In this document: one piece after another, positions 34,900 through 43,682 of the stretch | How positions within the stretch are numbered: the first letter of the stretch is position 1 | Layout: every line of letters begins with the position of its first letter | From: Solirubrobacter sp963792915 | GTDB lineage: Bacteria; Actinomycetota; Thermoleophilia; Solirubrobacterales; Solirubrobacteraceae | Length of the DNA: 64,000 nt | Reading direction: 5' to 3' | Assembly: GCA_963792915.1 (NCBI GenBank) | Contig: CAWBYD010000006.1 | Span: 1 to 64,000, forward strand | Program-made: the position numbers and the translations under genes | Notes under the pieces: model-generated | Database searches by the model: none | Seen by the model: the letters and a program-made list of their open reading frames with translations, nothing else | What the model was told of the DNA's origin: nothing

Positions 34900-36614
34900 G
34901 ACTCGCCCGTGGCCGCCCCGAGATGCCGGTCGATGCCCTCGACGCTGCCTGGGATCCGCAGGCGCTCGGCTTGCTCGGGATAGTCGCGAGCCAGCTTGGC
35001 CAGCTCGTTGCGCAGGAACGTGAGGCCGTCGTCGAGTTGGGGCTCGCCGGCGTCGGCGCGGCGGGTGACGCCCATCGCGCGGTTGACGCGCGCCTGGGCC
35101 TGGGGCCAGGAGTACGCCGGGTCGATCTCGCGCCGCAGTTGGGCCCAGCGGCGGGCGAGGCGGTCGAGCGCGCGGCGCTTGTGCTCGACGCGCCGGTGCG
35201 CCGGGACCGGCGTCGGCGGCGGTGGCGCGGGATCGCCGACGCGCTCGCGGCGGACGAACTCGAGGACGGAGCGCAGCGCGCGCTCGGGCTGGCCGAGCTC
35301 GCGCAGCAGCCGGCGCGCGGCGTCGACCTCGACGCGGCCGTAGTGCACGCCGGCGACGATCATCCCGCCGGGCTCGACCTGGGCGTCGAGCGCCTGGAAG
35401 TCCGGGCGCTGCGCGAGCCCCGGCGGTGGCTCGACCTCGAACGCCGCGCCGACCTCGTCGGAGACCGGCTGGCGCAACTCGACCTCGACGCGCTCGGCGC
35501 AGCTCGTGAGCGTCGGGTCGGCGGGCAGGAAGACGGTCGCGACGAGGTCGTCGGGGTCCTCGCGGCGGCGGCGCACGACCCGGCCGACGGCCTGGCGGAA
35601 GAACAGGTCGGTGCGCTTGACGGTCGCGTAGGCCGCGAGGACCAGGCGCGGGACGTCGACGCCCTCTGAGACCATGTTGACCGCCACCAGCCAGCGCGGC
35701 GCGTCGGCGCCGCCGCGCGCGAAGCGCTCGATCCGCGTGTGCGCCTGCGGCTCGTCGCTGACGACCACGACCGGCTTTTCGGCGCTGATCGTGCGCAGCA
35801 GCGCGGCAGTGGCGCGCGCATGGGCACGGTCGTCGCACAGCACCAGGCCGGCCGCGTCGGGGATCACCGCGCGGGCCTTGACGAGCAGCGCGTCCGCGTC
35901 GCGCAACATCTGCGGCAGCAGCGGAGTGGCGGGGTCGATCGCGGTCCGCAGCCGGCGCGCGTCGTCGACGGGGTCGAGCTCGTCGGCGAACGCCGCGATC
36001 GTCTCCTGGGCGTCGACGCGCCAGCGCAGCGTCGCGTCGAGCAGCCGGAACGCCAGCGGCCGGCAGACCTCGTCGCGGACCGCGTCGGCGTAGCCGTAGA
36101 CGAAGTCCGGCGCGCAGCGGCGCTCGTCGTCATAGCGAACGAACGGGATCGCCCGCGCGTCGGAGCGGAACGGCGTGCCGGACAGCGCGAGCCGGTGCGC
36201 CGCACGGTCGAACGCCGCGCGCAGCGCCGTGCCCCACGTCGCCGACTCCCCGGCGTGGTGGACCTCGTCGAGCACCACGAACGTCGGCCGCGAGAGGTGA
36301 TGCGCGAACAGATCCGGCGCGGCGGCGACCTGCTGGTAGGTGACCACGACGCCGTCGATGTCGCTGCGCCACGCACCGTCGGCGTTGCGCCAGCGCGGGT
36401 CGAGATGCAGCCCGACGCGGTCGGCGGCGTCCGCCCACTGCGCTCGCAGCGCGGTCGTCGGGCAGACCACCACGATCTGCCCGGCGTCGCGCATCGCCTG
36501 GCACGCCGCGAGCGTCTTGCCCGCCCCGGGCGTCGCGACCAGCAGGAAATCCGGGTCCGCGTGCGTCGCGTGTCGCGCGAGGAACTCGACCTGCCACCCC
36601 CGCGGCTCGATCAC
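34896..36614 (-). CDS. Superfamily 2 DEAD/DEVH helicase (XPB/type III restriction-like)
   Basis: A 572-residue ATPase. The opening IEPRGWQVEFLARHA is a Q-motif-like region, then Walker A ATPGAGKTLA, VVLDEVHHAGES (DEVH), SGTPFRSD, VVVSDEPQAHTR, MVSEGVDVPRLVLAAY and RQAVGRVVRRRRE. The C-terminal part (LRELGQPERALRSVLEFVRR and onward) is helical. GTG at 36614 overlaps the HNH stop (GTGA), and its own stop overlaps the UvrD-like start. An upstream in-frame ATG exists inside the HNH gene but is less likely. It should unwind or translocate on double-stranded DNA. Confidence 0.92.
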   Translation of the reverse strand: MIEPRGWQVEFLARHATHADPDFLLVATPGAGKTLAACQAMRDAGQIVVVCPTTALRAQWADAADRVGLHLDPRWRNADGAWRSDIDGVVVTYQQVAAAPDLFAHHLSRPTFVVLDEVHHAGESATWGTALRAAFDRAAHRLALSGTPFRSDARAIPFVRYDDERRCAPDFVYGYADAVRDEVCRPLAFRLLDATLRWRVDAQETIAAFADELDPVDDARRLRTAIDPATPLLPQMLRDADALLVKARAVIPDAAGLVLCDDRAHARATAALLRTISAEKPVVVVSDEPQAHTRIERFARGGADAPRWLVAVNMVSEGVDVPRLVLAAYATVKRTDLFFRQAVGRVVRRRREDPDDLVATVFLPADPTLTSCAERVEVELRQPVSDEVGAAFEVEPPPGLAQRPDFQALDAQVEPGGMIVAGVHYGRVEVDAARRLLRELGQPERALRSVLEFVRRERVGDPAPPPPTPVPAHRRVEHKRRALDRLARRWAQLRREIDPAYSWPQAQARVNRAMGVTRRADAGEPQLDDGLTFLRNELAKLARDYPEQAERLRIPGSVEGIDRHLGAATGES

Positions 36615-36817
36615 GTCCGGCGCGCGCCTTTGCTCAGGTTGCAGCGCGCGCACAGCGCCTGCCCGTTGGCCGGCTCGCTCGCTCCGCCCGCGCTCACCGG
36701 CTGGACGTGATCGGCGTGCCAGCCGGGCCGCAACGGCTCACCGCACCGCGCGCAGCGCCCGCCCGCGGCCAGGAACAACGCCACACGGGCAGCAGGACGA
36801 AAGCGACGCGCGGTCAT
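36611..36817 (-). CDS. Small HNH endonuclease
   Basis: A 68-residue HNH protein: LAAGGRCARCGEPL (zinc CxxC), HADHVQPVSAGGASEPANGQ (catalytic His region) and ALCARCNLSKG (second CxxC). All expected residues are present, so it is a minimal but complete nuclease module. Its stop overlaps the SF2 helicase start, and its ATG overlaps the stop of a Doc-toxin remnant (ATGA). As first gene of the HNH-SF2-UvrD operon it likely supplies the cutting activity. Confidence 0.85.
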   Translation of the reverse strand: MTARRFRPAARVALFLAAGGRCARCGEPLRPGWHADHVQPVSAGGASEPANGQALCARCNLSKGARRT

Positions 36818-37062
36818 CCCCGCGAAGTCTTGCACCGCGCGAAGCCGGACAGCCGGCGCACAATCTCCTCGACATCGTCGAGCTCTCCCGCCGCCACCTG
36901 CACCACCAGCTCGTACGCGTCATCGTCAACCGGATCGAACTCAACGCCGTTCTTGGCCACTAACACGTAGCCTCGTGAGCCACGCGAGACGCTCGTTCCG
37001 GTCCACCAACGGCCGCTGACGAGCCAACGAATGCAGCAACGCGGTGGCCCTTTAGAAGCTGC
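36814..37062 (-). pseudogene. Remnant of a Doc/Fic toxin
   Basis: LLHSLARQRPLVDRNERLAW and, after a frame change, GYVLVAKNGVEFDPVDDDAY, VVQVAAGELDDVEEIVRRLS match the C-terminal half of Doc. The active motif should read H...DGNKR; here G and K are replaced (DRNER). The N-terminal half and any antitoxin are missing. It resembles the better-preserved Doc gene at 56.8-57.3 kb at the DNA level. Confidence 0.7.
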
Positions 37063-37115
37063 CGTATCCGACTCAGAGAACGCGTCGGACGCCATCCGGA
37101 AGCGGCCGGCGCCGG

Positions 37116-37814
37116 TCACGACCAGGCACGACGCATCACGTCCGGATCGCCGAGGTCCGCGAAGCGGGCGGCGAGATCTGCTGCGGTCACTGGTGCTCGG
37201 TGAGCGGGCCGCAGTCCCCACTCGGCGAGCCAGCGACGGGCGCGCCCGCGTCCGTGCTCGTCAGCGAACTGGTGGAAGCGCGTGAGCTCGTCCGGCTGCT
37301 CCGCCAACGCGTCCCGGAAGCGGCGGAAGGCACTCGGGCGATGGATCGCGCGCTCGAGGCGCTCCGCCAACGAAGCGTCCGCCACCGTCGCGATGAACTT
37401 TTCCATGTCGCGCCAGCCCGCGCGCGAATCGGCCCCGACCCAGTGCCAGCGCTCCGAATCCTCCTCGTCGTGATCGTCGTACGGGGACCTATGCCAGATC
37501 TCGCCCGTCTCCAGGTCGATGCGCCCGCCGCCGTGGACCGGATCGCCGTCGAGGATCGACGCCAATTCCTCGAGATCGACGGCGATCGGCCGCAGGTCAT
37601 CCGCGCGGCCGTCGAGGACATCGGCGAGCTCCGCGTCACCGTCGTAGCCGCGCTGCCGCAGGCGATCGGCGCACTCAGGCCGGAGCGCCTCGCCGATGAG
37701 TTGCAGCACCGCGTCGAGCTCCCGGCCGGCGCACAGCTCGACGATCGCGGCGTCGTCGCGCTGGGCAACCGCGGAGCGCAGTTCCTGCAGCGCCTGTCGA
37801 TCCCAGCCCGCCAC
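37116..37814 (-). CDS. UPF0158 family protein
   Basis: A 232-residue protein. DLEELASILDGDPVHGGGRI, LETGEIWHRS and DMEKFIATVADASLAERLER followed by FRRFRDALAEQPDELTRFHQ are the family hallmarks. Function of the family is not established. GTG 37814 uses the last base of the upstream gene's TAG, so it is coupled to the gene that an IS element now interrupts; expression may depend on promoters in that element. Confidence 0.85.
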   Translation of the reverse strand: MAGWDRQALQELRSAVAQRDDAAIVELCAGRELDAVLQLIGEALRPECADRLRQRGYDGDAELADVLDGRADDLRPIAVDLEELASILDGDPVHGGGRIDLETGEIWHRSPYDDHDEEDSERWHWVGADSRAGWRDMEKFIATVADASLAERLERAIHRPSAFRRFRDALAEQPDELTRFHQFADEHGRGRARRWLAEWGLRPAHRAPVTAADLAARFADLGDPDVMRRAWS

Positions 37815-39014
37815 TACGCGGCGATCTCCTCGTTGTAGGCGCGGATGAAGCGGTCGACCGCGGCCCGATCGGTCAGGTCGACTCCCGCCTCCAGCGCCGC
37901 CGCCGCGAACGCCTTCGCCGGGCCCCAGGCCTCCGGGTCAACCGCGACTTCGAGCATCTCATCGCGGAACTCGTCGATCGCCGCCAGCGCCTCGTTCAGC
38001 CGCTGCGCCGGGACGCCGCGACGACCGGCGGCGAAGCGCACCCAGCCGGCCAACACCTCGGGAACCCGCTCAAAGAATGCCGGTTCGGCCGTGATCTTGC
38101 GTGGCAGCCAGTCGGCCATGAAGAGCTCGATCACCACGGGGCTCCAGCGCAGCGGGCCGCCGTGGTTGTAGTCGACGCCGAAGTCGATCGCGAGCTGTGC
38201 GACGTACTCGGCGTCCTCGTCGCCGCGCCAGCACCGACCCTCGGGAGACGCCAGGAACTGCGCATGCAGCGCCTCGCGCTCCGTGGGTGCCATGTCGACG
38301 TAGCGATCGGGCAGCTCGAAGCCGCCGGGCAGCAGGTCCATGCGCGCCTCGATCAGCGAGCGCAGCGAGCGCACGTCCTCGCTGACCGGCGCATCGAAGG
38401 TGTGGTCGAGCATCTCCAACGCGGCGTCGACGCGGCCGCGCGCCTCGGCGAGGGCGAGGTCACGGATCACGACGCCGGCGCGATCGGGCGCACGCTGCAG
38501 ATCCTCGAGCACCTCGGCGAGCGGCCCCGACACGACCGCGTCCTTGACGATGCCGCCCAGGTTGTGATCGATGTAGACCATGACCGTGTGCGACTGGCCG
38601 TCAGGCTCGGCGAACTCGACCATCACGCTCACACCGTCGTCGAACGCCGGCTCCTCCATCAGGACCGCCGTGGACGGCCGGGAACCTCCGAGATCGTCGA
38701 CCCACGCCGGCTCGCGCACCCCGGCGCCCGCGAGCCGCTCGGCCGCCGCGCCGGCGCTCGGCGCGCCGACGGCGCTCAGTGCGCGCAACGCCGCCAGCGC
38801 CGACGGCGTGCCCAGGGCGACGAACGCGCGGACCAGGCCCGGAAACGCCGCGTCCGAGTCCACCCCGACGAGCGTCTCGTGCCGCCACATCGCGAGCAGA
38901 TCCGACGCCCAATGCTCAGCCTCGACGGCGCCCTCGACCTCCCGGACGCTCTTCGCGGCGATCTTGGCCAGCTCGCTCAGCATGAGATCCAACGGGTCCG
39001 CCTCGGCACGCGAG

Positions 39015-40966
39015 CCGGAAGTTTTCTCGGTTGATGTGGGGGATCTCGCGTGGTGGCGCGGGGATCCGGGTGTTGCGGCGTGGTTGGGCTTTGGCTACGT
39101 GTGGAGCTTGATGTCGAGCAGGCTGAGGGCGGTCGCTTGTAGGGGTGTGGGGGTGGTGAGGCGGGTGAAGGTGTGGTCGGCGGCGCCGATGCGCAGGGTG
39201 TTGCGGCAGAGGGTGCCGAGGTCGGCGAGTAGGTCGGGCAGGGTGTGGGCGGCGTGTCCGTGGTTGGTGCGGGCGGCGGCGGCGTTGGCTTGCCCTGTGG
39301 GTGAGCGCCGCGCGGGCGCGACGGGGTCGGTCGGGGCGAGCGGGGTGTCGTCGGTGAACAGCAGCGGCGCGAGTCGCTGTTGGAGTTCGAAGCTGACGTA
39401 GTAGGCGAGCGTGCAGAGGAAGATGTGTGCTCTGACGCGGGTCTCGAGGTGGTGGTGGATGGGACGGATCTCGATCGTGTCCTTCATCGTGCGAAACGCG
39501 CGCTCGGCCAGTTTGAGTTGTTTGTAGGCGCGGACCGCGGCGTGCGTGCCGAGCCGGTCTGGCGTGAGGGTGGTCCGGATGACGTAGAGGCCGTCGAGCG
39601 CGGCCTCGGCGGCGATCTGCTGGGTCTGTTGTTCGTAGGCGAAGCTGCCGTCGGCGATCTGCAGGCTGAAGTGCTTGGCGACCTTGTATGTGTTGACGGT
39701 CTTGCCGGCGCGTTCGCCGATCGTGCCGGCCGGTGCGCCGCGGAGCCGGCCGCGGGGGCCGTGGACGCTTGCCTTGACCTTGTCCAGTTCGGCCTCGGTC
39801 GCGGCCAGCAGTTCGGCGCGTTTGCGGGCGCGTTCGGCCGCGACGGCCGGGTTGCGGCACACGACCAGGCGCTCGCCCGGGAACCGGCTGGAGCTGATCT
39901 CGGCGAGGTTGAGCTCGTCAAAGAGCGAGAGCTGCAGGTCGCCGCAGTCCACCAGCGAGCGGATCTGGGCGCTCTTGAGCGCGCTGACGAAGTCCACGTC
40001 TTGGGCCTTGAGCGAGGCGGCGTGCGCCTGGGTGATCATCCCGCGGTCGCCGACGAACACGACCTGCTCGATCCCGAACCGCTCCCGGACCTGGGCGATC
40101 ACGTCCGGGACGGTCTGGGAGTCGGTCGTGCGGCCCTGGCAGACGTGCACGCCGACCGGCCGGCCCTCGGGGCTGCAGATCAGCCCGTAGTTGACCTGCA
40201 GCTTGCCCTTGACGCCGTCGCGAGAGTAGCCGAGCGTCGCGAGCGGGCAACGCCGGCCCTCCATGTAGCTCGAGGACAGGTCATAGAGCACGAACCCCGC
40301 GTCATCGCCGCCTGCCGTGAGGTGACGGCGCGCGAGCGTGCGCTCGATCCGTGGCTGCTGGGCGAGCAGCCAGTCCATCGCCGCGAGCAGCTCGGCCTCA
40401 CCGACATCGCTGAGATCGAGTTCGTCGGCCAGCGTGCTCTGCCCAAAGCGACGCGTCGCTGAGAGCTTAGAGCCCGGGCCGATCAGCCGCTGGCAGATCA
40501 TCGCCACGACCAGATCGCGCTGCCGGCTGCGCTCGCGGCCGATCAGCCGCTCCAGGTCCAGATCGCGCAGCACGCCGAGTACCGCGCCGACATGCCCGTG
40601 CGGCAGCGAGCGCTCGATCTCGAAGTCCTCGTCGAGATCGACCAGCCGCCGGCCGACGAGCATCGCGCGGATCGCGTCGATGATCTCGATCGGCAGATGC
40701 GAGAGGTTGCCGAGGTTCTCGTGGCGGACCTTGCCGTCCTCGCGGTAGGAGCGGCGCAGCAGATGCGACGTGTAGACCGTGCCGCCCTTCCCCTTCGTCT
40801 TGATTGTGGCTACGTGAGCTGACCCACCGCGCTTCGCCATCCGAACAACATACCGGACCAGCCGGACATCAGCCAACCAAGACTTTGGCTACACCCAGCC
40901 GACCAAACAAAGGCCCGACCCCCAGAACCACTGGGAATCGGGCCTCAAACCCTCAAAAACTTCCGG
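39015..40966 (-). mobile_element. IS1634-family insertion sequence, complete, with 4-bp target duplication
   Basis: CCGGAAGTTTT at 39015-39025 and its complement AAAACTTCCGG at 40956-40966 are the terminal repeats. CGAG flanks both ends (39011-39014 and 40967-40970). The 1952-bp element holds one long transposase gene. It is inserted after codon ~23 of a hypothetical protein gene and looks recent, since frames on both sides are intact. Confidence 0.85.
39095..40840 (-). CDS. IS1634-family DDE transposase
   Basis: A 581-residue transposase starting MAKRGGSAHVATIKTKGKGG, typical of the family. Marks include LLRRSYREDGKVRHENLGNL, FVLYDLSSSYMEGRRCPLA (first acidic region), VVFVGDRGMI (second Asp), and a C-terminal ERAFRTMKDTIEIRPIHHHL containing the YREK-like Glu region. 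The frame is intact, so the element may still be active. ATG 40840 is chosen over an upstream GTG because it matches the family start. Confidence 0.93.
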   Translation of the reverse strand: MAKRGGSAHVATIKTKGKGGTVYTSHLLRRSYREDGKVRHENLGNLSHLPIEIIDAIRAMLVGRRLVDLDEDFEIERSLPHGHVGAVLGVLRDLDLERLIGRERSRQRDLVVAMICQRLIGPGSKLSATRRFGQSTLADELDLSDVGEAELLAAMDWLLAQQPRIERTLARRHLTAGGDDAGFVLYDLSSSYMEGRRCPLATLGYSRDGVKGKLQVNYGLICSPEGRPVGVHVCQGRTTDSQTVPDVIAQVRERFGIEQVVFVGDRGMITQAHAASLKAQDVDFVSALKSAQIRSLVDCGDLQLSLFDELNLAEISSSRFPGERLVVCRNPAVAAERARKRAELLAATEAELDKVKASVHGPRGRLRGAPAGTIGERAGKTVNTYKVAKHFSLQIADGSFAYEQQTQQIAAEAALDGLYVIRTTLTPDRLGTHAAVRAYKQLKLAERAFRTMKDTIEIRPIHHHLETRVRAHIFLCTLAYYVSFELQQRLAPLLFTDDTPLAPTDPVAPARRSPTGQANAAAARTNHGHAAHTLPDLLADLGTLCRNTLRIGAADHTFTRLTTPTPLQATALSLLDIKLHT

Positions 40967-41067
40967 CGAGCGGGTGCCTCCCTGCGGCTTCCGGCGCTGG
41001 CGTCGCTGCTGGTGCTGATGGCGCTTCTCGCTCATGTCGAAACGGTAGATCGAGGCCCGGTCGGCAT

Positions 41068-41979
41068 TCACGCGGCGGCGCGCTCGAAGCGAGCGAAGCG
41101 CGCCTCGAGCCGCACTCGATCCGGCCGGTCCTCCGGCCGGCGCGGGAGCGCGATCGCGTGCCCGTGAAAGCCCTGGAGGCCGGTTCGGAGCATCGGTCCG
41201 TCGGTCTCCTCGAGCAGCCGGCGGGCGATGTGCACGACACCGTCGGGATCGATCCCGAGCACGTTGCGATCGAACGCCAGGTGATGGATCGCGCACAACG
41301 CCAGTCCGTTGACCACGGCGGCGATGCCCTCGGGCTCGACGTCCGGGACGATGTGCGCCGCCTGGACGAGCGATCGCTCTCGCAGCGTGCAGATGGCGCA
41401 GCGGTGCCGGTAGGCGCGCATGACCTCGAGCTTGAAGCGTTGCTGATGCAGCCGGATCCGCGTCTCGGCCGTCGTGTACGCCCGCATGTCGGGCCCGGAG
41501 ACCAGGCCGCCCGGCCGCATGTCCTGGATTGGGAGGCCCGGCTCGAGCACGACGCTCCTCGCTGCCGGGTCGTCGGCCGTGACGAACATCGGCGCCACCA
41601 CGAGGTACTGGCTCGGGGCGAGCCCGCGGAAGTACACGAGCGGCGTCTGCAGCTCGAACGCCGCTCGCAGCGCACGATTGTCGGGCTGGTCGATCGAGCC
41701 GGCGCGGTAGGCGTAGGTGAAGAGCGCCCCGGCGGCGTCGAACGTGTCCGTGTACGGGTCCTTGACGGAGGTGTAAAGCGTCAGCGCCGCCGGCCCGCGC
41801 TGGATCCGCGCCCGGTGGATCCCGCGCTGGAACGACCCGAAGCTCACTTGCCCGCCGCCGAACTCGAAGCCGTCACGCAGCCGGCTCAGCGGCACCAGAT
41901 CGTCGTACTGCTGCGTCAGCTCTCGCGCTCGCCCCACCGCGGCCTGGCGGAGCGGCAGGTCAGGGTCGACGGCGGCCAC
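41068..41979 (-). CDS. HNH restriction endonuclease with SRA-like N-terminal domain (ScoMcrA-like)
   Basis: A 303-residue protein. The N-terminal two thirds (RLRDGFEFGGGQVSFGSFQR to YLVVAPMFVTADDPAA) resembles SRA/YDG-type modified-base-binding domains. The C-terminal HNH domain is YRHRCAICTLRERSLVQAAH, then LALCAIHHLAFDRNVLGIDP with conserved CxxC, AAH and HHLAFD. Such proteins cut DNA with modified cytosines or phosphorothioates (type IV restriction); the modification is not predictable here. It precedes the IS-interrupted gene by 32 bases on the same strand. A 62-base relic of this gene occurs at 61.5 kb. Confidence 0.85.
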   Translation of the reverse strand: MAAVDPDLPLRQAAVGRARELTQQYDDLVPLSRLRDGFEFGGGQVSFGSFQRGIHRARIQRGPAALTLYTSVKDPYTDTFDAAGALFTYAYRAGSIDQPDNRALRAAFELQTPLVYFRGLAPSQYLVVAPMFVTADDPAARSVVLEPGLPIQDMRPGGLVSGPDMRAYTTAETRIRLHQQRFKLEVMRAYRHRCAICTLRERSLVQAAHIVPDVEPEGIAAVVNGLALCAIHHLAFDRNVLGIDPDGVVHIARRLLEETDGPMLRTGLQGFHGHAIALPRRPEDRPDRVRLEARFARFERAAA

Positions 41980-42130
41980 CGCGCAACTGTGCCTGAGCGC
42001 CGTTCTCCGCGCAACGCGAGCGCCGATGCGCGGACTCGAACCGGGCCCGCGATGGTCGCAGCGGCCTACTCTCAGCGGGCGCCGCGGGCCGGACGAGGCC
42101 GGTTACCTCTTCGAACGAGGCCCTCGCGGG

Positions 42131-42445
42131 CTACAGACCGAGCACGAGTTCGAGGGCCTCGTCGACGGCTCGCTGTTCGTCCGGCGCGAGTCGCCCGACG
42201 TGCTCATCAAGGCGTTGCAGATCGAGCTCGCGGAGTTGTTCGACCAGCACGCGTGCCGAGTCGCCGGCCACGTCGATCTCGGGTCGGAAGGTCGCCGGCG
42301 CTGCACTTCGTGACGTTGGGGCGACGAGCACCGTCGAGAGGCCGAGCAGTGGGTTGGCCTGGACGATGACCCCGTACCGCGGTCCGCGCTGCTCATGGCC
42401 GCGGCTCGCGGGCAGTCGCACGCGATAGACATCGCCACGATTCAC
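42131..42445 (-). CDS. MazF/PemK-family endoribonuclease toxin
   Basis: A 104-residue toxin: VNRGDVYRVRLPASRGHEQR, GVIVQANPLLGLSTVLVAPT and EQLRELDLQRL are family marks; MazF enzymes cut single-stranded RNA at short motifs. GTG 42445 overlaps the antitoxin stop (GTGA), which fixes the start three codons after the longest possible one. Intact, so probably active with its antitoxin. It is one of two MazEF pairs in the window. Confidence 0.92.
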   Translation of the reverse strand: MNRGDVYRVRLPASRGHEQRGPRYGVIVQANPLLGLSTVLVAPTSRSAAPATFRPEIDVAGDSARVLVEQLRELDLQRLDEHVGRLAPDEQRAVDEALELVLGL

Positions 42446-42690
42446 TCCGGCCACTCGCCCGATACGGCGTCCATATCGGCCATGACCGCCTGCCGTTCGG
42501 CGGTATCCGCCGGATCGTCGGCGAGGCGGCGGACCTCCTCGGCGAGCGCGGCGTGGCGCCGGCGCCGACGACCCGCCTCAACCAGCGCGGTCCGCACCGC
42601 CTCTGACTCGTTGCGTCCTTCGCGCACAAGGGCCGACAACGCCTGTTCGGAGGCTTCGTCGAGTCGGGCACGCACCACGCGAGACGCCAT
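42442..42690 (-). CDS. Ribbon-helix-helix antitoxin of the MazF pair
   Basis: An 82-residue protein: VRARLDEASEQALSALVREG and NESEAVRTALVEAGRRRRRH form the RHH DNA-binding fold, and the acidic tail (ADDPADTAERQAVMADMDAV) would bind the toxin. The ATG at 42690 is eight bases from a 21-bp inverted repeat, with TACAGT as a possible -10 element, so the message may be leaderless and autorepressed. Confidence 0.9.
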   Translation of the reverse strand: MASRVVRARLDEASEQALSALVREGRNESEAVRTALVEAGRRRRRHAALAEEVRRLADDPADTAERQAVMADMDAVSGEWPE

Positions 42691-42698
42691 CCCGCGAC

Positions 42699-42719
42699 TG
42701 TAGCACGATATGTGCCACA
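42699..42719. promoter_or_regulatory. Operator-like inverted repeat of the MazEF pair
   Basis: TGTAGCAC and GTGCCACA are 8-base inverted arms with one mismatch around GATAT, just upstream of the antitoxin gene. Size and position fit an RHH-antitoxin operator. Confidence 0.55.
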
Positions 42720-42724
42720 GTCGA

Positions 42725-43363
42725 TCAGAACTCGAGGCGGACCGCCGGATTGACCGGCTGGTATTCCTCGTCGACTAGCGAGGCATTGATGACCTCGGTC
42801 TCGCCCAAGCGATATCTCCCGTAGGCGGAGTGGATGTGACCGCAGACCATCAGCCGTGGCTGAATGCGCTCAAGCGTCTCCGTCATCGCCGTCGAGCCGA
42901 CGTGCTCGCCTCGGAGTGTGAGGTCACCGACGCCGCGGGGCGGGCCATGGGCGACCACGACGTCGGTCCCGGCCAGGATCGCCTCAAACTTCGCGGCCAG
43001 GAACGCCTCCCCGTTTCGTCGTGGGGCGTTGAAGGCCCAGTCGTAGAACCACGGCTGCCAGGGCGTGCCCCAGATCCGCAGTCCGCACAGCTCGATCCCG
43101 TCGTCGCGGAGGTAGTGACAGCGCAGGCCGTCGGGAAGGCCCCATCTCTCGATCGACTGATCGTGGTTGCCGGCCACCAGCACGATCTCGGCGGCCGGCA
43201 CGCGCTCGAGCCAGTTCCTGAACTCCCCCGCGAGGAACGCTTGCTTGGCAGCGAGGTCGCCCTTGAGCGCGAACGACACGTCGCCCGCGATCAGCATCAG
43301 ATCGCACGCCGGTACGTCGACGAGGTGCTCGTGCAGGTCTGAGACGCAGACGATTGTGGTCAT
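42725..43363 (-). CDS. Metallophosphoesterase
   Basis: A 212-residue calcineurin-like phosphoesterase. All metal-binding blocks are present in order: SDLHEHL, AGDVSF, AGNHDQS, VVAHGPP and CGHIHSAYG. ATG at 43363 (MTTIVCVSDLHEH) gives the normal family start. Its stop lies five bases from the operator of the MazEF pair. Substrate is unknown: phosphodiesters or protein phosphates. Intact. Confidence 0.92.
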   Translation of the reverse strand: MTTIVCVSDLHEHLVDVPACDLMLIAGDVSFALKGDLAAKQAFLAGEFRNWLERVPAAEIVLVAGNHDQSIERWGLPDGLRCHYLRDDGIELCGLRIWGTPWQPWFYDWAFNAPRRNGEAFLAAKFEAILAGTDVVVAHGPPRGVGDLTLRGEHVGSTAMTETLERIQPRLMVCGHIHSAYGRYRLGETEVINASLVDEEYQPVNPAVRLEF

Positions 43364-43505
43364 GACCGAGTAAGGATCGCGCCGCCTCTCCACGACGACC
43401 AACGACGGCAGGAGTTCGAATCCGATGTGGCCCGCTCCCTCGGCGCAACTCCGGCCTGGACAGAAGCGCCGACCGCTCGCGCCGCGGTCACGTTACGATC
43501 GAACC

Positions 43506-43682
43506 ATGCCCGATCCTGAGGCCGTTCGCGAGTGGGTTCGCCGCAACGAGGCAGCGCGTGCGGAGGATCGACGCCAGGACGGTGAGCGGTCGATGTCCGA
43601 ACGCCTTGAGGCGGCCATCCGGTTGAGCCGCATCGCGTCCGAGCTTGAATCGAACCGCGCGCCGGATGTTCGCTCCGGATGA
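43506..43682 (+). CDS. Small partner of the nucleotidyltransferase, probable antitoxin
   Basis: A 58-residue, highly charged helical protein: PDPEAVREWVRRNEAARAED and SERLEAAIRLSRIASELES. It overlaps the nucleotidyltransferase gene by 17 bases, the organisation of a two-gene toxin-antitoxin operon. The family is not certain. Antitoxin function is inferred from position and size. Confidence 0.6.
   Translation: MPDPEAVREWVRRNEAARAEDRRQDGERSMSERLEAAIRLSRIASELESNRAPDVRSG

Larger units (their letters stand above)
37814..41035 (-). pseudogene. Conserved actinobacterial hypothetical protein interrupted by an IS1634-family element
   Basis: The body (39014-37814) reads ADPLDLMLSELAKIAAKSVR through MVYIDHNLGGIVKDAVVSG to FIRAYNEEIAA. 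The missing start lies beyond the IS at 41035-40967: MSEKRHQHQQRRQRRKPQGG followed by TRS. Removing the IS and one CGAG copy joins the two parts in frame without a gap, giving about 424 residues. The family has no known function; its neighbours are the HNH nuclease upstream and UPF0158 downstream. A shortened product from the internal ATG at 38992 cannot be excluded. Confidence 0.8.

Noticed and set aside
32230..35838. A 1202-residue extension of the UvrD-like helicase
   Set aside because: The first 313 codons overlap the SF2 helicase gene in another frame and are low-complexity; GTG 34899 within the GTGA overlap is the natural start.
38916..39860. A 314-codon Arg/Pro/His-rich frame across the IS left end
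   Set aside because: Alternate frame of the transposase gene.
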